A stretch of DNA of 64,000 bases from Lactobacillus panisapium. Lineage in GTDB: Bacteria > Bacillota > Bacilli > Lactobacillales > Lactobacillaceae. Position 1 is the stretch's first letter; each line of letters starts with the position of its first letter. The position numbers and the translations under genes were made by a program. The DNA lies in NCBI RefSeq assembly GCF_019469265.1, contig NZ_CP048268.1, positions 1,691,001 to 1,755,000 of the forward strand. The letters run 5' to 3'. Positions 56,666 through 64,000 of the stretch are shown piece by piece. The notes under the pieces are model-generated. The model searched no databases and had not been told where the DNA came from. It saw only the letters and a list, made by a program, of their open reading frames with translations.

Positions 56666-57484
56666 TTATATCATTTTACTTAAGGCTTGATTCCGATATT
56701 GAATCGGAGTTAAGCCTTTTAGTTTGTGCCGAATTCTATCTTCATTGTAATAACTTATCCATTCTTTCATCGCCTTAACCAATTGTTTCTTAGTATCAAA
56801 GTGATGTGTAAAATAATTCATTTCAACTTTCATAATGTGAAAGAAACTTTCCATAGCTGCATTATCATGACATGTAGCTCTTCGTGACATGCTTTGAAAT
56901 ACTTTATGTTTTCGTAAAGCATGTCGATATGGATTAGATTGATATTGAATTCCTTGATCACTATGGATTGTCATTCGATAATTTAATAGCTTTGGTCTTG
57001 CAGTAAACACTCCCTCTAATCCTTCTAGAACATATCTTGTTAATGGACGATCGGTGATCGTATAACTAAAAATTTCACCGCTGAATAAGTCCTTAAATGG
57101 CGATAAATATACTCGATCACGGATAGTCATGTTCCCATATCTAAATTCACTAATATCAGTTACGACCTTTTGATGTGGTCTATCAGTCTTAAACTTTTGA
57201 TGGAACCGATTCTTAGCTTTCTTATTTTGTGGACCCTTTGAAGAATCATATTTACCGGCTCTCAGATTATATTTATTAGCTCCTAAATTGTTCTCACGCA
57301 TTAAGCGTTGAACACGTTTATGATTAACCATTAGGTGATAAGTCATCCTCAGAGTATCAGTTACAGGCCAGTATCCATAACTGGCATGATGCTTCTTTAT
57401 CATTTTGATAATTGAAACAAGTGCTTTATCACTGATCAGTTTCTTTTTTGGATGAGGATGGTACTCGAATGTACTTTTAGACAA
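56666..57484 (-). CDS. IS3-family transposase OrfB (DDE integrase domain)
   Basis: 272 aa from the first start-like codon; the frame extends further upstream, as expected if it is made as an OrfAB fusion by -1 frameshifting. It has the HTH_21 region VSIIKMIKKHHASYGYWPVT and the rve catalytic core: first Asp in QKVVTDISEFRYG, second in TIHSDQGIQYQS, Glu in CHDNAAMESFFHIMK. It ends LKGLTPIQYRNQAL, typical of IS150-like elements. All catalytic acids are present, so it may be active. Confidence 0.92.
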   Translation of the reverse strand: MSKSTFEYHPHPKKKLISDKALVSIIKMIKKHHASYGYWPVTDTLRMTYHLMVNHKRVQRLMRENNLGANKYNLRAGKYDSSKGPQNKKAKNRFHQKFKTDRPHQKVVTDISEFRYGNMTIRDRVYLSPFKDLFSGEIFSYTITDRPLTRYVLEGLEGVFTARPKLLNYRMTIHSDQGIQYQSNPYRHALRKHKVFQSMSRRATCHDNAAMESFFHIMKVEMNYFTHHFDTKKQLVKAMKEWISYYNEDRIRHKLKGLTPIQYRNQALSKMI

Positions 57485-57543
57485 ACTTGTGTAGGGTAAT
57501 ATTTCTTTTAATTTAAAGCCAAATTCTTGCCTTAGTTCATTAA

Positions 57544-58026
57544 CTATAGATCTTTCTTCGTCCGATGTCCGCGTTTCTGAACTAAGGCATCTAGTTTTTT
57601 TAGATATTCATTTTCTACATGTAATGCACGATTCTCTAAACGTAGACGTTCAAGTTCAGTTAACTCTTGAGAAGTATATTTATGCTTCTTTGCTTTAATT
57701 TTCTTTTTATGCATTAATGGTCGTCCTTGCTTAATAAATAAAGCATCAACACCGCCTTCATTTAATTTTCTTTGCCAATTCGCAATAGTGGAATGTTGTT
57801 TAATATTAAAATGATTGGCAGTAATTTGATAGCTGGCACTATGTTCTTTTCTCCAGTTTAAGACTTCTAATTTAAATTGACCACTATATCTTGTCTTAGA
57901 AAAGCTTTTTTCCAGGCCTCTGTTACCATACTGTTGATAATTATTGATCCAACCATCAATAGATCTACGTGATGTGATATGTAATTTCTCTTGAATTTCT
58001 TTTGTACTAAATCCTCTTTGATACAA
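57544..58026 (-). CDS. IS3-family transposase OrfA (HTH + leucine zipper)
   Basis: 160 aa from TTG 58026. Two helix-turn-helix units (about 5-50 and 55-100: GFSTKEIQEKLHITSRRSID, YQITANHFNIKQHSTIANWQ) and a coiled coil (ELTELERLRLENRALHVENE) are seen. The open frame continues upstream to about 58070 without ATG/GTG/TTG (reading KYLLKTKLEAVDL), so the true N terminus is uncertain. Expression of OrfAB would need a slip between this frame and OrfB near 57545. Confidence 0.85.
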   Translation of the reverse strand: MYQRGFSTKEIQEKLHITSRRSIDGWINNYQQYGNRGLEKSFSKTRYSGQFKLEVLNWRKEHSASYQITANHFNIKQHSTIANWQRKLNEGGVDALFIKQGRPLMHKKKIKAKKHKYTSQELTELERLRLENRALHVENEYLKKLDALVQKRGHRTKKDL

Positions 58027-58154
58027 ATCTACTGCTTCTAATTTTGTTTTTAGTAAATATTTAGAATAAGAAAACCCCCGAATTGGAAACTTTGTCCAAT
58101 TCCGGGGGTTAACTTCAACAATGCGAAGGTGTTTTTTTACTTAAAAAAATGGGG

Positions 58155-59074
58155 CTAATCCCTAGGAATCAATGCGATTAGCTCAGGAATTGAACTATTT
58201 GTTTCATTAATAGGTGAGCTGCTGCCCGATGAATTCATTCGTTTTAAAAAGAGTTCTACCGTATCAAGCATCTTTTCACCAACACGTTGAAAAGGAGGAT
58301 CAGAAATTTTGGCGGTATAGCTCATAATGCCTATAGCAGTAAGCAAAAGTAAAAATACCTGCGTGCTAGGACTTGCCATTACCGTCTCACCCGAAGATTT
58401 ATAACCATTAATAAAAGAAGTAATCAGCTCTTTGTTTAAGCCAAAATCTTGGTAAAGCAGTTTGATAAAGTCTTGGTAATTCACGCCCATTCGTGCACGT
58501 TCAAAATCAATCAGATTCGGTTTACCGTTAATTATTTTGTAATTACGAACACCTACATCACCATGAAGAACAGTAGTTGAATAGTGAAGTAAATCTGATT
58601 CAATAGTAGGTTGCAATGAAGAAAGGTCCCGTAAGAGCAACTGCAACCGCGTTTTAATGGTTGATTCCTGCAGCTGCGCAATATCGTGCTTAGCTTTTGC
58701 AAACAAATTATTATTAGGATAAATTCCCGCAAATGGTTTTTCCTTCTGGTGAAATTCAGCTAGCTTGACTCCCATTACATAAGCCAGTTTGACAGTTACC
58801 GGCAGCTTTAAGTCAATTGGAGCTAAATCTTTCATCACTAAAACATACAATTGCTGTGCAGCGGTAATCGTAAGACTAGTTAGAACTCGGTGTGGGTATA
58901 GCTGCCGATTGACCGCCTTTTCGGTAATAAACTTGTTTTTCTGTGGAAATACTTTAACAAATACTTGTTGCTGCAATTTTTTACTATAACCAACAAATGT
59001 ACTATTAATGATTGATGCGTAATTTGACTTAGCTCAGCCTCTAATTTGGCTTGAATTATCTGTTTTGCTTTCAT
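58155..59074 (-). pseudogene. APH/choline-kinase-type phosphotransferase, one frameshift
   Basis: The main frame (58155-58976) has the kinase signature TTVLHGDVGVRNYKI (catalytic Asp) and NLIDFERARMG (Mg-binding Asp), then TM-like LLLLTAIGIMSYT. Its natural start is the ATG at 59074 (MKAKQIIQAKLEAELSQI), which is in another frame. One base is missing or extra near 59015, and inserting one base gives a smooth STFVGYSKKLQQQVFVKVFP. The substrate is unknown (aminoglycoside, amine or sugar). Without the fix, translation from TTG 58976 would lack the N-terminal strands. Confidence 0.75.
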
Positions 59075-59264
59075 AATATCACCCTGAATCGTAAATTATT
59101 TTTTCATTTAGGCAAATTTTGGTACATACAAGACTTATTTTGCTAAGCTATTCTATAATGAGATTTAAATATACTTATAAGCATAATTTAGTAAAATTAA
59201 TCTGATTAGTTTTATAATACAAGTGAAAAGGTATTGCTATTTAGCCAAATGAAAGGAAGTTAAG

Positions 59265-60251
59265 ATGGATAAAAAAGAGGTTACAGGAATGCGCATTATC
59301 ATGGCCATTATTTTTACCCTAACTACCACCCTATTAGTTTTTGCACTGAATAATACGACTATTATCATGGCCGCGCAAGTATCTGACGGCAATTTTAGTG
59401 AATTAGCACCGCATGAGCATGAACTTGAGCAAGCAAAAACGGACTTACAAACTAACCAAAAAAAGGACACTATTAATCATTTGTTAGCGCAACATACAAA
59501 GTACCAAAAGCAATTAAAAAAAGTGCGTCATAAAATAGCAGCCCTTAAGGCCAACCTGGCAAGGGTTAAAACCGAAACTAATGATACGGGTAAGAAACAA
59601 ATCGCTACTTTACAAAAGAAACTGCGCACGACTAACAAGCAGTTCAAACGGATCCATCATCAACTTCATTTATTGCAAAAACAAATTAGAAATACTAATC
59701 AAATAAAGCAAGCTGCTGCTAATTCGTCCCAGGACTTACTTGACAGATATAGTGCCGCAAATACTGAGAAACAAGCTGAAGCAGATATGCCTCATCTAGC
59801 TCAAGAAAGCCAGCCTTATCAGCAAGGCTTTGCCGCTAATCAAAAAGCCACTAATGACAGCAGCCCTCTTCGCGCCGTTAACTTATCGCCTGCCACTTCT
59901 AAAACAGTTCAAGCACAAAATTCTCAATCTAATGCGCCAGAGAATACCAATGACCTAGCTAGTCCTAGCGAGCAAGTTCAAGCTGAAAAGCCTAACTCTG
60001 ATTCTGACGGCAAAAATGCCAAGCTGCATAAAGCACCAATCCAGGCAATGGCTACAATTAGGGAGAAAGATCAGCATTTTGAACCGACCATTAATAAGCA
60101 ATACACACTTACTTATGGCAGCAAATTACCGCAGACCGGCAGCAATCTAATTGAGAAAACTAAATTAACCACAATTGGATTAATTTTTCTTTTTATCAGT
60201 TTCATTTTATCTGGTAGTGCACAACTTAAAAAATTAAAGTTTAATCATTAA
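59265..60251 (+). CDS. sortase-anchored LPQTG surface protein with coiled coil
   Basis: 328 aa; start ATG 59265 (GAAAGGAAG upstream), with an alternative Met nine codons on. The signal peptide spans about 10-36 and ends near MAAQ. A long basic coiled coil lies at about 50-150 (QLKKVRHKIAALKANLARVK, LQKKLRTTNKQFKRIHHQLH). A low-complexity Ser/Ala/Asn/Gln linker (about 155-260) follows. The C terminus has LPQTGSNLIEKTK, a hydrophobic helix and a basic tail, so sortase would link it to peptidoglycan. No enzymatic domain was seen; a spacer or adhesion role is possible. Confidence 0.85.
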   Translation: MDKKEVTGMRIIMAIIFTLTTTLLVFALNNTTIIMAAQVSDGNFSELAPHEHELEQAKTDLQTNQKKDTINHLLAQHTKYQKQLKKVRHKIAALKANLARVKTETNDTGKKQIATLQKKLRTTNKQFKRIHHQLHLLQKQIRNTNQIKQAAANSSQDLLDRYSAANTEKQAEADMPHLAQESQPYQQGFAANQKATNDSSPLRAVNLSPATSKTVQAQNSQSNAPENTNDLASPSEQVQAEKPNSDSDGKNAKLHKAPIQAMATIREKDQHFEPTINKQYTLTYGSKLPQTGSNLIEKTKLTTIGLIFLFISFILSGSAQLKKLKFNH

Positions 60252-60284
60252 AAACAGACTTTTACCTAAATAGCTAAATTAGTA

Positions 60285-60314
60285 AACCTGAAAGACAAGT
60301 TTCAGGTTTTTTAT
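60285..60314. terminator. terminator between the LPQTG gene and the small membrane-protein gene
   Basis: AAACCTGAAA pairs with TTTCAGGTTT over a GACAAG loop and is followed by TTTT. Confidence 0.9.
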
Positions 60315-60333
60315 TGGGTCAAAAAGCTAACTG

Positions 60334-60807
60334 TTAGCGGTCCATATAGCAATAAGCAAAGGCATAGGCCCACTCATTAACTAAGATCGTGATTGTAATT
60401 AGCAGAATACCTAAGACATTAGCCGAAACAGGCAGAACAATTTTTTGTGAAGGCAATTTATTAATCACCGTTAATAGGGCTAATAGCACAACCAGTAATA
60501 CTGCAGTCATCCGATTCGCGATATAATGCGCGCGCAGCATCAAACTCCATTCACGCTCATCATTATGAGACATATCAATCGGATAACCATCGCTTTTCCA
60601 ATCCAGAATTTTTACCTGTTTGCTTTTGTACTTTGCCTGTCTCACGCCTAGGATGACCAAGCATAAACTAAAGAGCACAATCATTATCAATTGGTCAGAA
60701 ATAGAGATATTACTTAAGCAGGCCTCCAAAACAAATAAAGCCAAAACGAAAGTTTCGATTGCAGCACTCACAATAATGTTCTTTTTTGTGTTAATCATCT
60801 TTTTCAT
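60334..60807 (-). CDS. membrane protein, partner of XRE regulator
   Basis: 157 aa from the ATG at 60807, which lies within the end of the regulator gene (GGAG upstream). Four TM helices are seen (about 8-27, 35-52, 96-114, 124-146), with a soluble loop between helices 2 and 3 (DWKSDGYPIDMSHNDEREWS). Such XRE + small membrane protein pairs, coded with overlap, are common in lactobacilli. The function is unknown; the membrane protein may sequester or signal to the regulator. Confidence 0.65.
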   Translation of the reverse strand: MKKMINTKKNIIVSAAIETFVLALFVLEACLSNISISDQLIMIVLFSLCLVILGVRQAKYKSKQVKILDWKSDGYPIDMSHNDEREWSLMLRAHYIANRMTAVLLVVLLALLTVINKLPSQKIVLPVSANVLGILLITITILVNEWAYAFAYCYMDR

Positions 60808-61006
60808 TTTCTTTTTCTCCCGGACAAAACAATTCATCGACCGTCACGCCTAAAATCTTAGCCAGTTTAAAGGCCAAACCTAGGGACGGATCATACTTAT
60901 CATTTTCAATTGCATTAATCGTTTGCCGCGTTACATTTGCTGCCTGCGCAAGTAGGGCCTGTGAATAGCGCTGCTGTTTGCGCAGCTTGGCAATTTTATT
61001 TTTCAC
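60791..61006 (-). CDS. XRE-family HTH regulator (YozG/YgzD type)
   Basis: 71 aa from GTG 61006 (AAGGAGAAG upstream; an in-frame TTG at 61024 overlaps this site). Nearly all of it is a Cro/CI helix-turn-helix: IAKLRKQQRYSQALLAQAAN, VTRQTINAIENDKYDPSLGL, then LAKILGVTVDELFCPGEKEN. It overlaps the downstream membrane-protein gene by 17 bases. Confidence 0.88.
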   Translation of the reverse strand: MKNKIAKLRKQQRYSQALLAQAANVTRQTINAIENDKYDPSLGLAFKLAKILGVTVDELFCPGEKENEKDD

Positions 61007-61214
61007 GTTTCTTCTCCTTGTCAAACTAATTTGACACTTTTAGTAAAACATGTTTGACATCAATTAGCAAGTAGGTAAAGCAGCCTTTTGGATAAGAAAA
61101 CTTTAGCCTAGTCGGGTGAATGAATAATTTAGGCTTAAGATTACGTATTTCTTTGCCAACTCACTACTTTTTTTAATACAATATAGGTTAAGTAAATTTG
61201 AAAGGACAGATTAA

Positions 61215-62630
61215 ATGAAAAAAGCTGAATGTACGACAATTCTTGTCGGTAAAAATGCTTCAATTGATGGCTCAGCAATGATTGCCAGAAGTGAAGATGG
61301 CGGACGCGAAATTATCCCTGAGGGCTTCGAACTAGTTACTCCTGAAAAACAACCTAAGCACTATGAAAGTGTCATCAGTCACCAAAAAATTGATGATGAG
61401 GATTTAGCTGAAACTCCTATGCGTTATACCAGCGCACCGGATGTTTCTGGTGAAAGTGGTATTTGGGCAGCAGCCGGAATCAACTCCGATAACATTGCAA
61501 TGACCGCGACTGAAACAATTACAACAAATTCCCGCATTCAAGGAATTGATCCACTAGTTAGTGAAGGCGGACTGGGCGAAGAAGATTTTGTTACCCTAAC
61601 CTTACCTTATATCCATAGCGCACTTGACGGTGTTAAGCGTGTCGGCTACTTGCTAGAAAAATATGGTACCTACGAAATGAACGGGATGGCTTTTGCTGAT
61701 CACGATGAAATTTGGTACCTTGAAACAATTGGTGGCCATCACTGGATCGCACGCCGAATTCCTGATGATGCATATGTTGTTGCTCCTAACCGCTTAAACA
61801 TTGATGAATTCCACTTTGGTCAAGACGGTTTTATGGCTGACGACAAACTTGAGAGTCTAATTGACGAGTACCATTTAAACCCTGACCGTGAAGGCTACAA
61901 CATGCGTCACATCTTTGGTAGTTCTACCATCAAGGACGCACATTACAACAACCCACGTGCTTGGTTTGTTCACAATTATTTTGATCCTGAGTTTGGCGGC
62001 AAGCCTAGCGATCAAGATCAACCATTCATTTGCCATGCTAACCGCAAGATCAGTATCGAGGACATTTGCTTTGTTGAAAGTTCACACTACCAAGATACCC
62101 CATTTGATCCATATGGCGACCAAGGTACTCCTGAACAAAAGAAAACTTACCGGCCAATTGCCTTGAACCGTAACTTTGAAACACATATTTTACAAGTTAG
62201 AAACGATGTAGCAGAAGAAATTGCTGGTGTGCAATGGCTTTGCTTTGGTCCAAATACCTTTAACAGTTTTGTCCCATTCTACACCAACGTTAATGACACA
62301 CCTGCTAGCTTCCAAACTGGTCCTAAGTTTGACTTGAACAAGATTTTCTGGTTAAACAAGCTGACTGCTCAACTTGGTGACACTAACTTTAAAGTTTACG
62401 GCGAATTAGAAAATGATTTTGAGCAAAAATCATTGGCTCAATGCCACTTCATTCAACATGAAACTGATAAAAAAGTTGCTGGTCTTTCAGGTAAAGCAGT
62501 CGAAGATGCCCTAACCGAAGCTAACCAAAAGATGGCCGACCAAGTATACAACAATACAATTGAACTGCTCGGCAACATGGTTAACGAAGGACACAACTTA
62601 GCTACGTTGAAGTTTGATTTATTGGATTAA
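61215..62630 (+). CDS. pepD: C69-family dipeptidase
   Basis: 471 aa, the usual length. The N-terminal nucleophile hydrolase motif is ECTTILVGKNASIDGSAMIA with catalytic Cys6. It also has ARSEDGG, ANRLNIDEFHF-like substrate loops and GGHHWIARRIPDDAYVVAPN. Lactobacilli carry several PepD paralogues that split dipeptides in the cytoplasm during growth on casein or host peptides. GAAAGGA precedes the ATG and a strong terminator follows. Confidence 0.93.
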   Translation: MKKAECTTILVGKNASIDGSAMIARSEDGGREIIPEGFELVTPEKQPKHYESVISHQKIDDEDLAETPMRYTSAPDVSGESGIWAAAGINSDNIAMTATETITTNSRIQGIDPLVSEGGLGEEDFVTLTLPYIHSALDGVKRVGYLLEKYGTYEMNGMAFADHDEIWYLETIGGHHWIARRIPDDAYVVAPNRLNIDEFHFGQDGFMADDKLESLIDEYHLNPDREGYNMRHIFGSSTIKDAHYNNPRAWFVHNYFDPEFGGKPSDQDQPFICHANRKISIEDICFVESSHYQDTPFDPYGDQGTPEQKKTYRPIALNRNFETHILQVRNDVAEEIAGVQWLCFGPNTFNSFVPFYTNVNDTPASFQTGPKFDLNKIFWLNKLTAQLGDTNFKVYGELENDFEQKSLAQCHFIQHETDKKVAGLSGKAVEDALTEANQKMADQVYNNTIELLGNMVNEGHNLATLKFDLLD

Positions 62631-62664
62631 TCTTTTTAATTAAAACTGATACTCACTGAAAAAC

Positions 62665-62708
62665 AAAACGCTCTCTAGCGGTTACCTAACCGTTAAAGAG
62701 CGTTTTTT
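62665..62708 (+). terminator. terminator after pepD
   Basis: AAAACGCTCT pairs with AGAGCGTTTT, with an inner AGCGGTTA/TAACCGTT stem and trailing T residues. Confidence 0.88.
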
Positions 62709-62949
62709 ACTTTTCCATTTCTTCAATTAACATAGTTACTAATACATATTTATCAAGGCTTTCATCAAAAAACTAACTATCAGTTTTTAGTGCAATCTAT
62801 TATGGAGGAAAGATCAATTCGTTTTTCCACAGCTGCTAAATAAGTTCTCTTTTTTATCTAATAAACTAAAGCAAAAAATACACGATATCACCAAAAAAGT
62901 AATATCGTGTATCTAGTTTTACCCAACTTTGAAGAATAATTTTATGACA
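62709..62949. other. spacer between pepD and the PfkB remnant
   Basis: About 240 bases. An inverted repeat near 62878-62915 (ATACACGATAT and ATATCGTGTAT) could terminate the downstream minus-strand remnant. Nothing else was recognised. Confidence 0.45.
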
Positions 62950-63195
62950 TTAGTGGATTCTTTCACCACAGCCAAATGACCCTGGTTGCTTAATGGTTTT
63001 AGCTGCCGCAATAGCAGCCTTATTCAGGGCTCTTTGGCAAGTCTGTTCAGAAAGATTCCGAAGGCAACTATTCTCAGTAAGTAAATAAGTCACTAAATTA
63101 GCAAAGAAAGTGTCACCGGCTCCCATTGTGTCAACCGGATGTGAGTGCAGTTTAAACTTGATACAGAGGTCAATTAATCGTACACTTAATACTTA
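62950..63195 (-). pseudogene. truncated PfkB-family sugar kinase (C-terminal piece)
   Basis: The open frame gives DLCIKFKLHSHPVDTMGAGD, then TFFANLVTYLLTENSCLRNL and AIAAAKTIKQPGSFGCGERI, ending TAA at 62950. DTMGAGDTFFA is the catalytic signature of PfkB kinases, and the wording is closest to fructokinase/fructoselysine kinase (FrlD) types. A stop lies just upstream (near 63196), and the N-terminal ~200 residues are absent, so it is a remnant. It faces the GntR gene at 63297. Confidence 0.75.
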
Positions 63196-63296
63196 ATTAT
63201 CAGCAAATTTAAGATTTAAAACTGCATACTAGATTAATCTAAAATCTACTAGTACAAAATATTGACTATTTTCGCTCAAATTAGGTGGATTCATTA

Positions 63297-64000
63297 ATGA
63301 TATATAAAGAAGTTAAAGAAAAAATATTTGATCAATATATCAAAAAAGCAAGCCAATCTGAACTAATTCCAGCAGAACGTAGCTTATCGGAACAGTTTCA
63401 AGTCAGCCGACCAACTATTCGAAAAGCACTAACTTCGCTTGAACAGGATGGATTAATTACCAAAAACTATGGCCGTGGGTATGTTATTAATCAAAAGCCT
63501 GCTACCACAGATAAATATATTGATCACGAATTAAGCACATTCATTGGATTTTATGAGGATGCTGAGCACCAGCAAAAGCCCACTTCTTCCAAAGTTTTGC
63601 AACAGTCGGTTGAATATGCCGATGAAGATGTGGCTAAAAAACTTAATTTACAAAAAGGCGATCCTATTTTCGTTCTTTCACGAGTTAGGTACATTAAAGA
63701 AAAACCGATGTGCATTGCTACATCATATATTCCTCTAAAATTTGATAATGAGCTAGTTAAGGAAGACTTTAGTAAAAAATCACTTTTCACTGTCCTTAAA
63801 GAAAACGGGCTTCAATTATCTAAAGCTAAACGAACAATTGAGGTTGTTAAAGTAACATCTTTAGACCACCTTTACTTGGACATTTCGAAAAATGAACCTA
63901 TTCTAAAATTCACAAGTATCGGCTATACGAGTAAAAATATTCCCTTTGAATACGAGGTATCTAGATATCCTGCTTACAAGGTAAAATTTGAAAGTACTGT
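63297..64000 (+). CDS. GntR/UTRA-family transcriptional regulator, 3' end outside window
   Basis: 234 codons are visible from ATG 63297 (AGGTGG 8 bases upstream), with no stop before the edge. The GntR winged HTH (about 1-65: AERSLSEQFQVSRPTIRKAL, EQDGLITKNYGRGYVI) is followed by a UTRA effector domain (about 85 onward: LNLQKGDPIFVLSRVRYIKE, YEVSRYPAYKVKF). It probably responds to a sugar phosphate. Its divergent neighbour is the truncated PfkB kinase, consistent with a fructosamine or similar sugar system that has lost part of its genes. Confidence 0.88.
   Translation, partial: MIYKEVKEKIFDQYIKKASQSELIPAERSLSEQFQVSRPTIRKALTSLEQDGLITKNYGRGYVINQKPATTDKYIDHELSTFIGFYEDAEHQQKPTSSKVLQQSVEYADEDVAKKLNLQKGDPIFVLSRVRYIKEKPMCIATSYIPLKFDNELVKEDFSKKSLFTVLKENGLQLSKAKRTIEVVKVTSLDHLYLDISKNEPILKFTSIGYTSKNIPFEYEVSRYPAYKVKFEST

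Larger units (their letters stand above)
56637..58116 (-). mobile_element. IS3-family insertion sequence (IS150-like)
   Basis: About 1.48 kb. The ends are imperfect inverted repeats: left GAAGCTAACCCCTAAAACTG, and right, read inward on the minus strand, GAAGTTAACCCCCGGAATTG, both continuing with GGAC and AGTTT. Two overlapping-type transposase frames fill it. The right end also folds on itself (CCCCCGaATTGGA with TCCAATtCCGGGGG). I could not settle a target duplication. It sits between pbuX and the phosphotransferase gene. Confidence 0.85.

Noticed and set aside
56637..58116. Insertion sequence as carrier of the phosphotransferase gene
   Set aside because: The phosphotransferase lies outside the inverted repeats and no second copy of the element is present in the window.

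Overview
The window is low-GC Firmicute DNA that fits a host-associated Lactobacillus of the delbrueckii group. The grounds are the canonical pth-mfd-rqcP-divIC-yabR-tilS cluster, AGGAGG-type ribosome binding sites, a PTS and lactate-type metabolism without respiratory genes, a C69 dipeptidase, a type-B L31 protein and an LPQTG surface protein. I do not assign a species.

Layout. 1-5.2 kb: translation quality control, division and repair genes, all on the minus strand. 5.4-10.7 kb: a c-di-AMP/CBS protein, then a beta-glucoside operon (licT-bglA-bglP) controlled by two LicT-type antiterminators and a cre site. 10.7-15.6 kb: alr, acpS, cshA, murF, rpmE2. 15.6-18.8 kb: an amino-acid ABC transporter operon whose leader encodes a Cys-rich 30-codon peptide followed by a terminator (candidate attenuator). 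18.9-25 kb: a hydroxyacid dehydrogenase, ribokinase, an APC permease, and a LysR regulator divergent from a flavoprotein reductase. 25-33 kb: a complete L-arabinose module (araT-araB-araD-araA-galM, with divergent araR and a perfect operator palindrome).

From 33 to 52.6 kb the sequence becomes accessory, AT-rich and full of broken genes. Two decayed copies of a ~0.6 kb unit flank a LytTR/DUF3021/ABC-exporter cassette and a wrecked ABC exporter. Next come a lone 631-aa protein with a PD-(D/E)XK-type nuclease motif, an RsgA GTPase, acetolactate decarboxylase, a nonsense-mutated trmO-like gene and a broken MerR regulator.

The most interesting locus is 45.77-52.58 kb, a minus-strand operon of overlapping or abutting genes: an MmeI/YeeA-like DNA methyltransferase (heavily deleted), a SLATT two-TM effector (intact), a CD-NTase with a C-terminal AGS-C-like sensor (intact), a DExH helicase (frameshifted) and a GIY-YIG/T5orf172 protein (frameshifted). 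It reads as a CBASS-like pair nested inside a YeeABC-like restriction system. The restriction part has decayed while the signalling pair stays open.

52.7-64 kb returns to ordinary chromosome: guaA, a guanine-type riboswitch with xpt-pbuX, an IS3-family element, a frameshifted phosphotransferase, an LPQTG surface protein, an XRE/membrane protein pair, pepD, a truncated PfkB kinase and a GntR regulator that runs off the end.

Caution: several frameshifts (helicase, GIY-YIG gene, MerR) sit in runs of A, so some could be sequencing or assembly errors. The deletions in the methyltransferase, the 12-bp duplication and the hexamer array cannot be explained that way.
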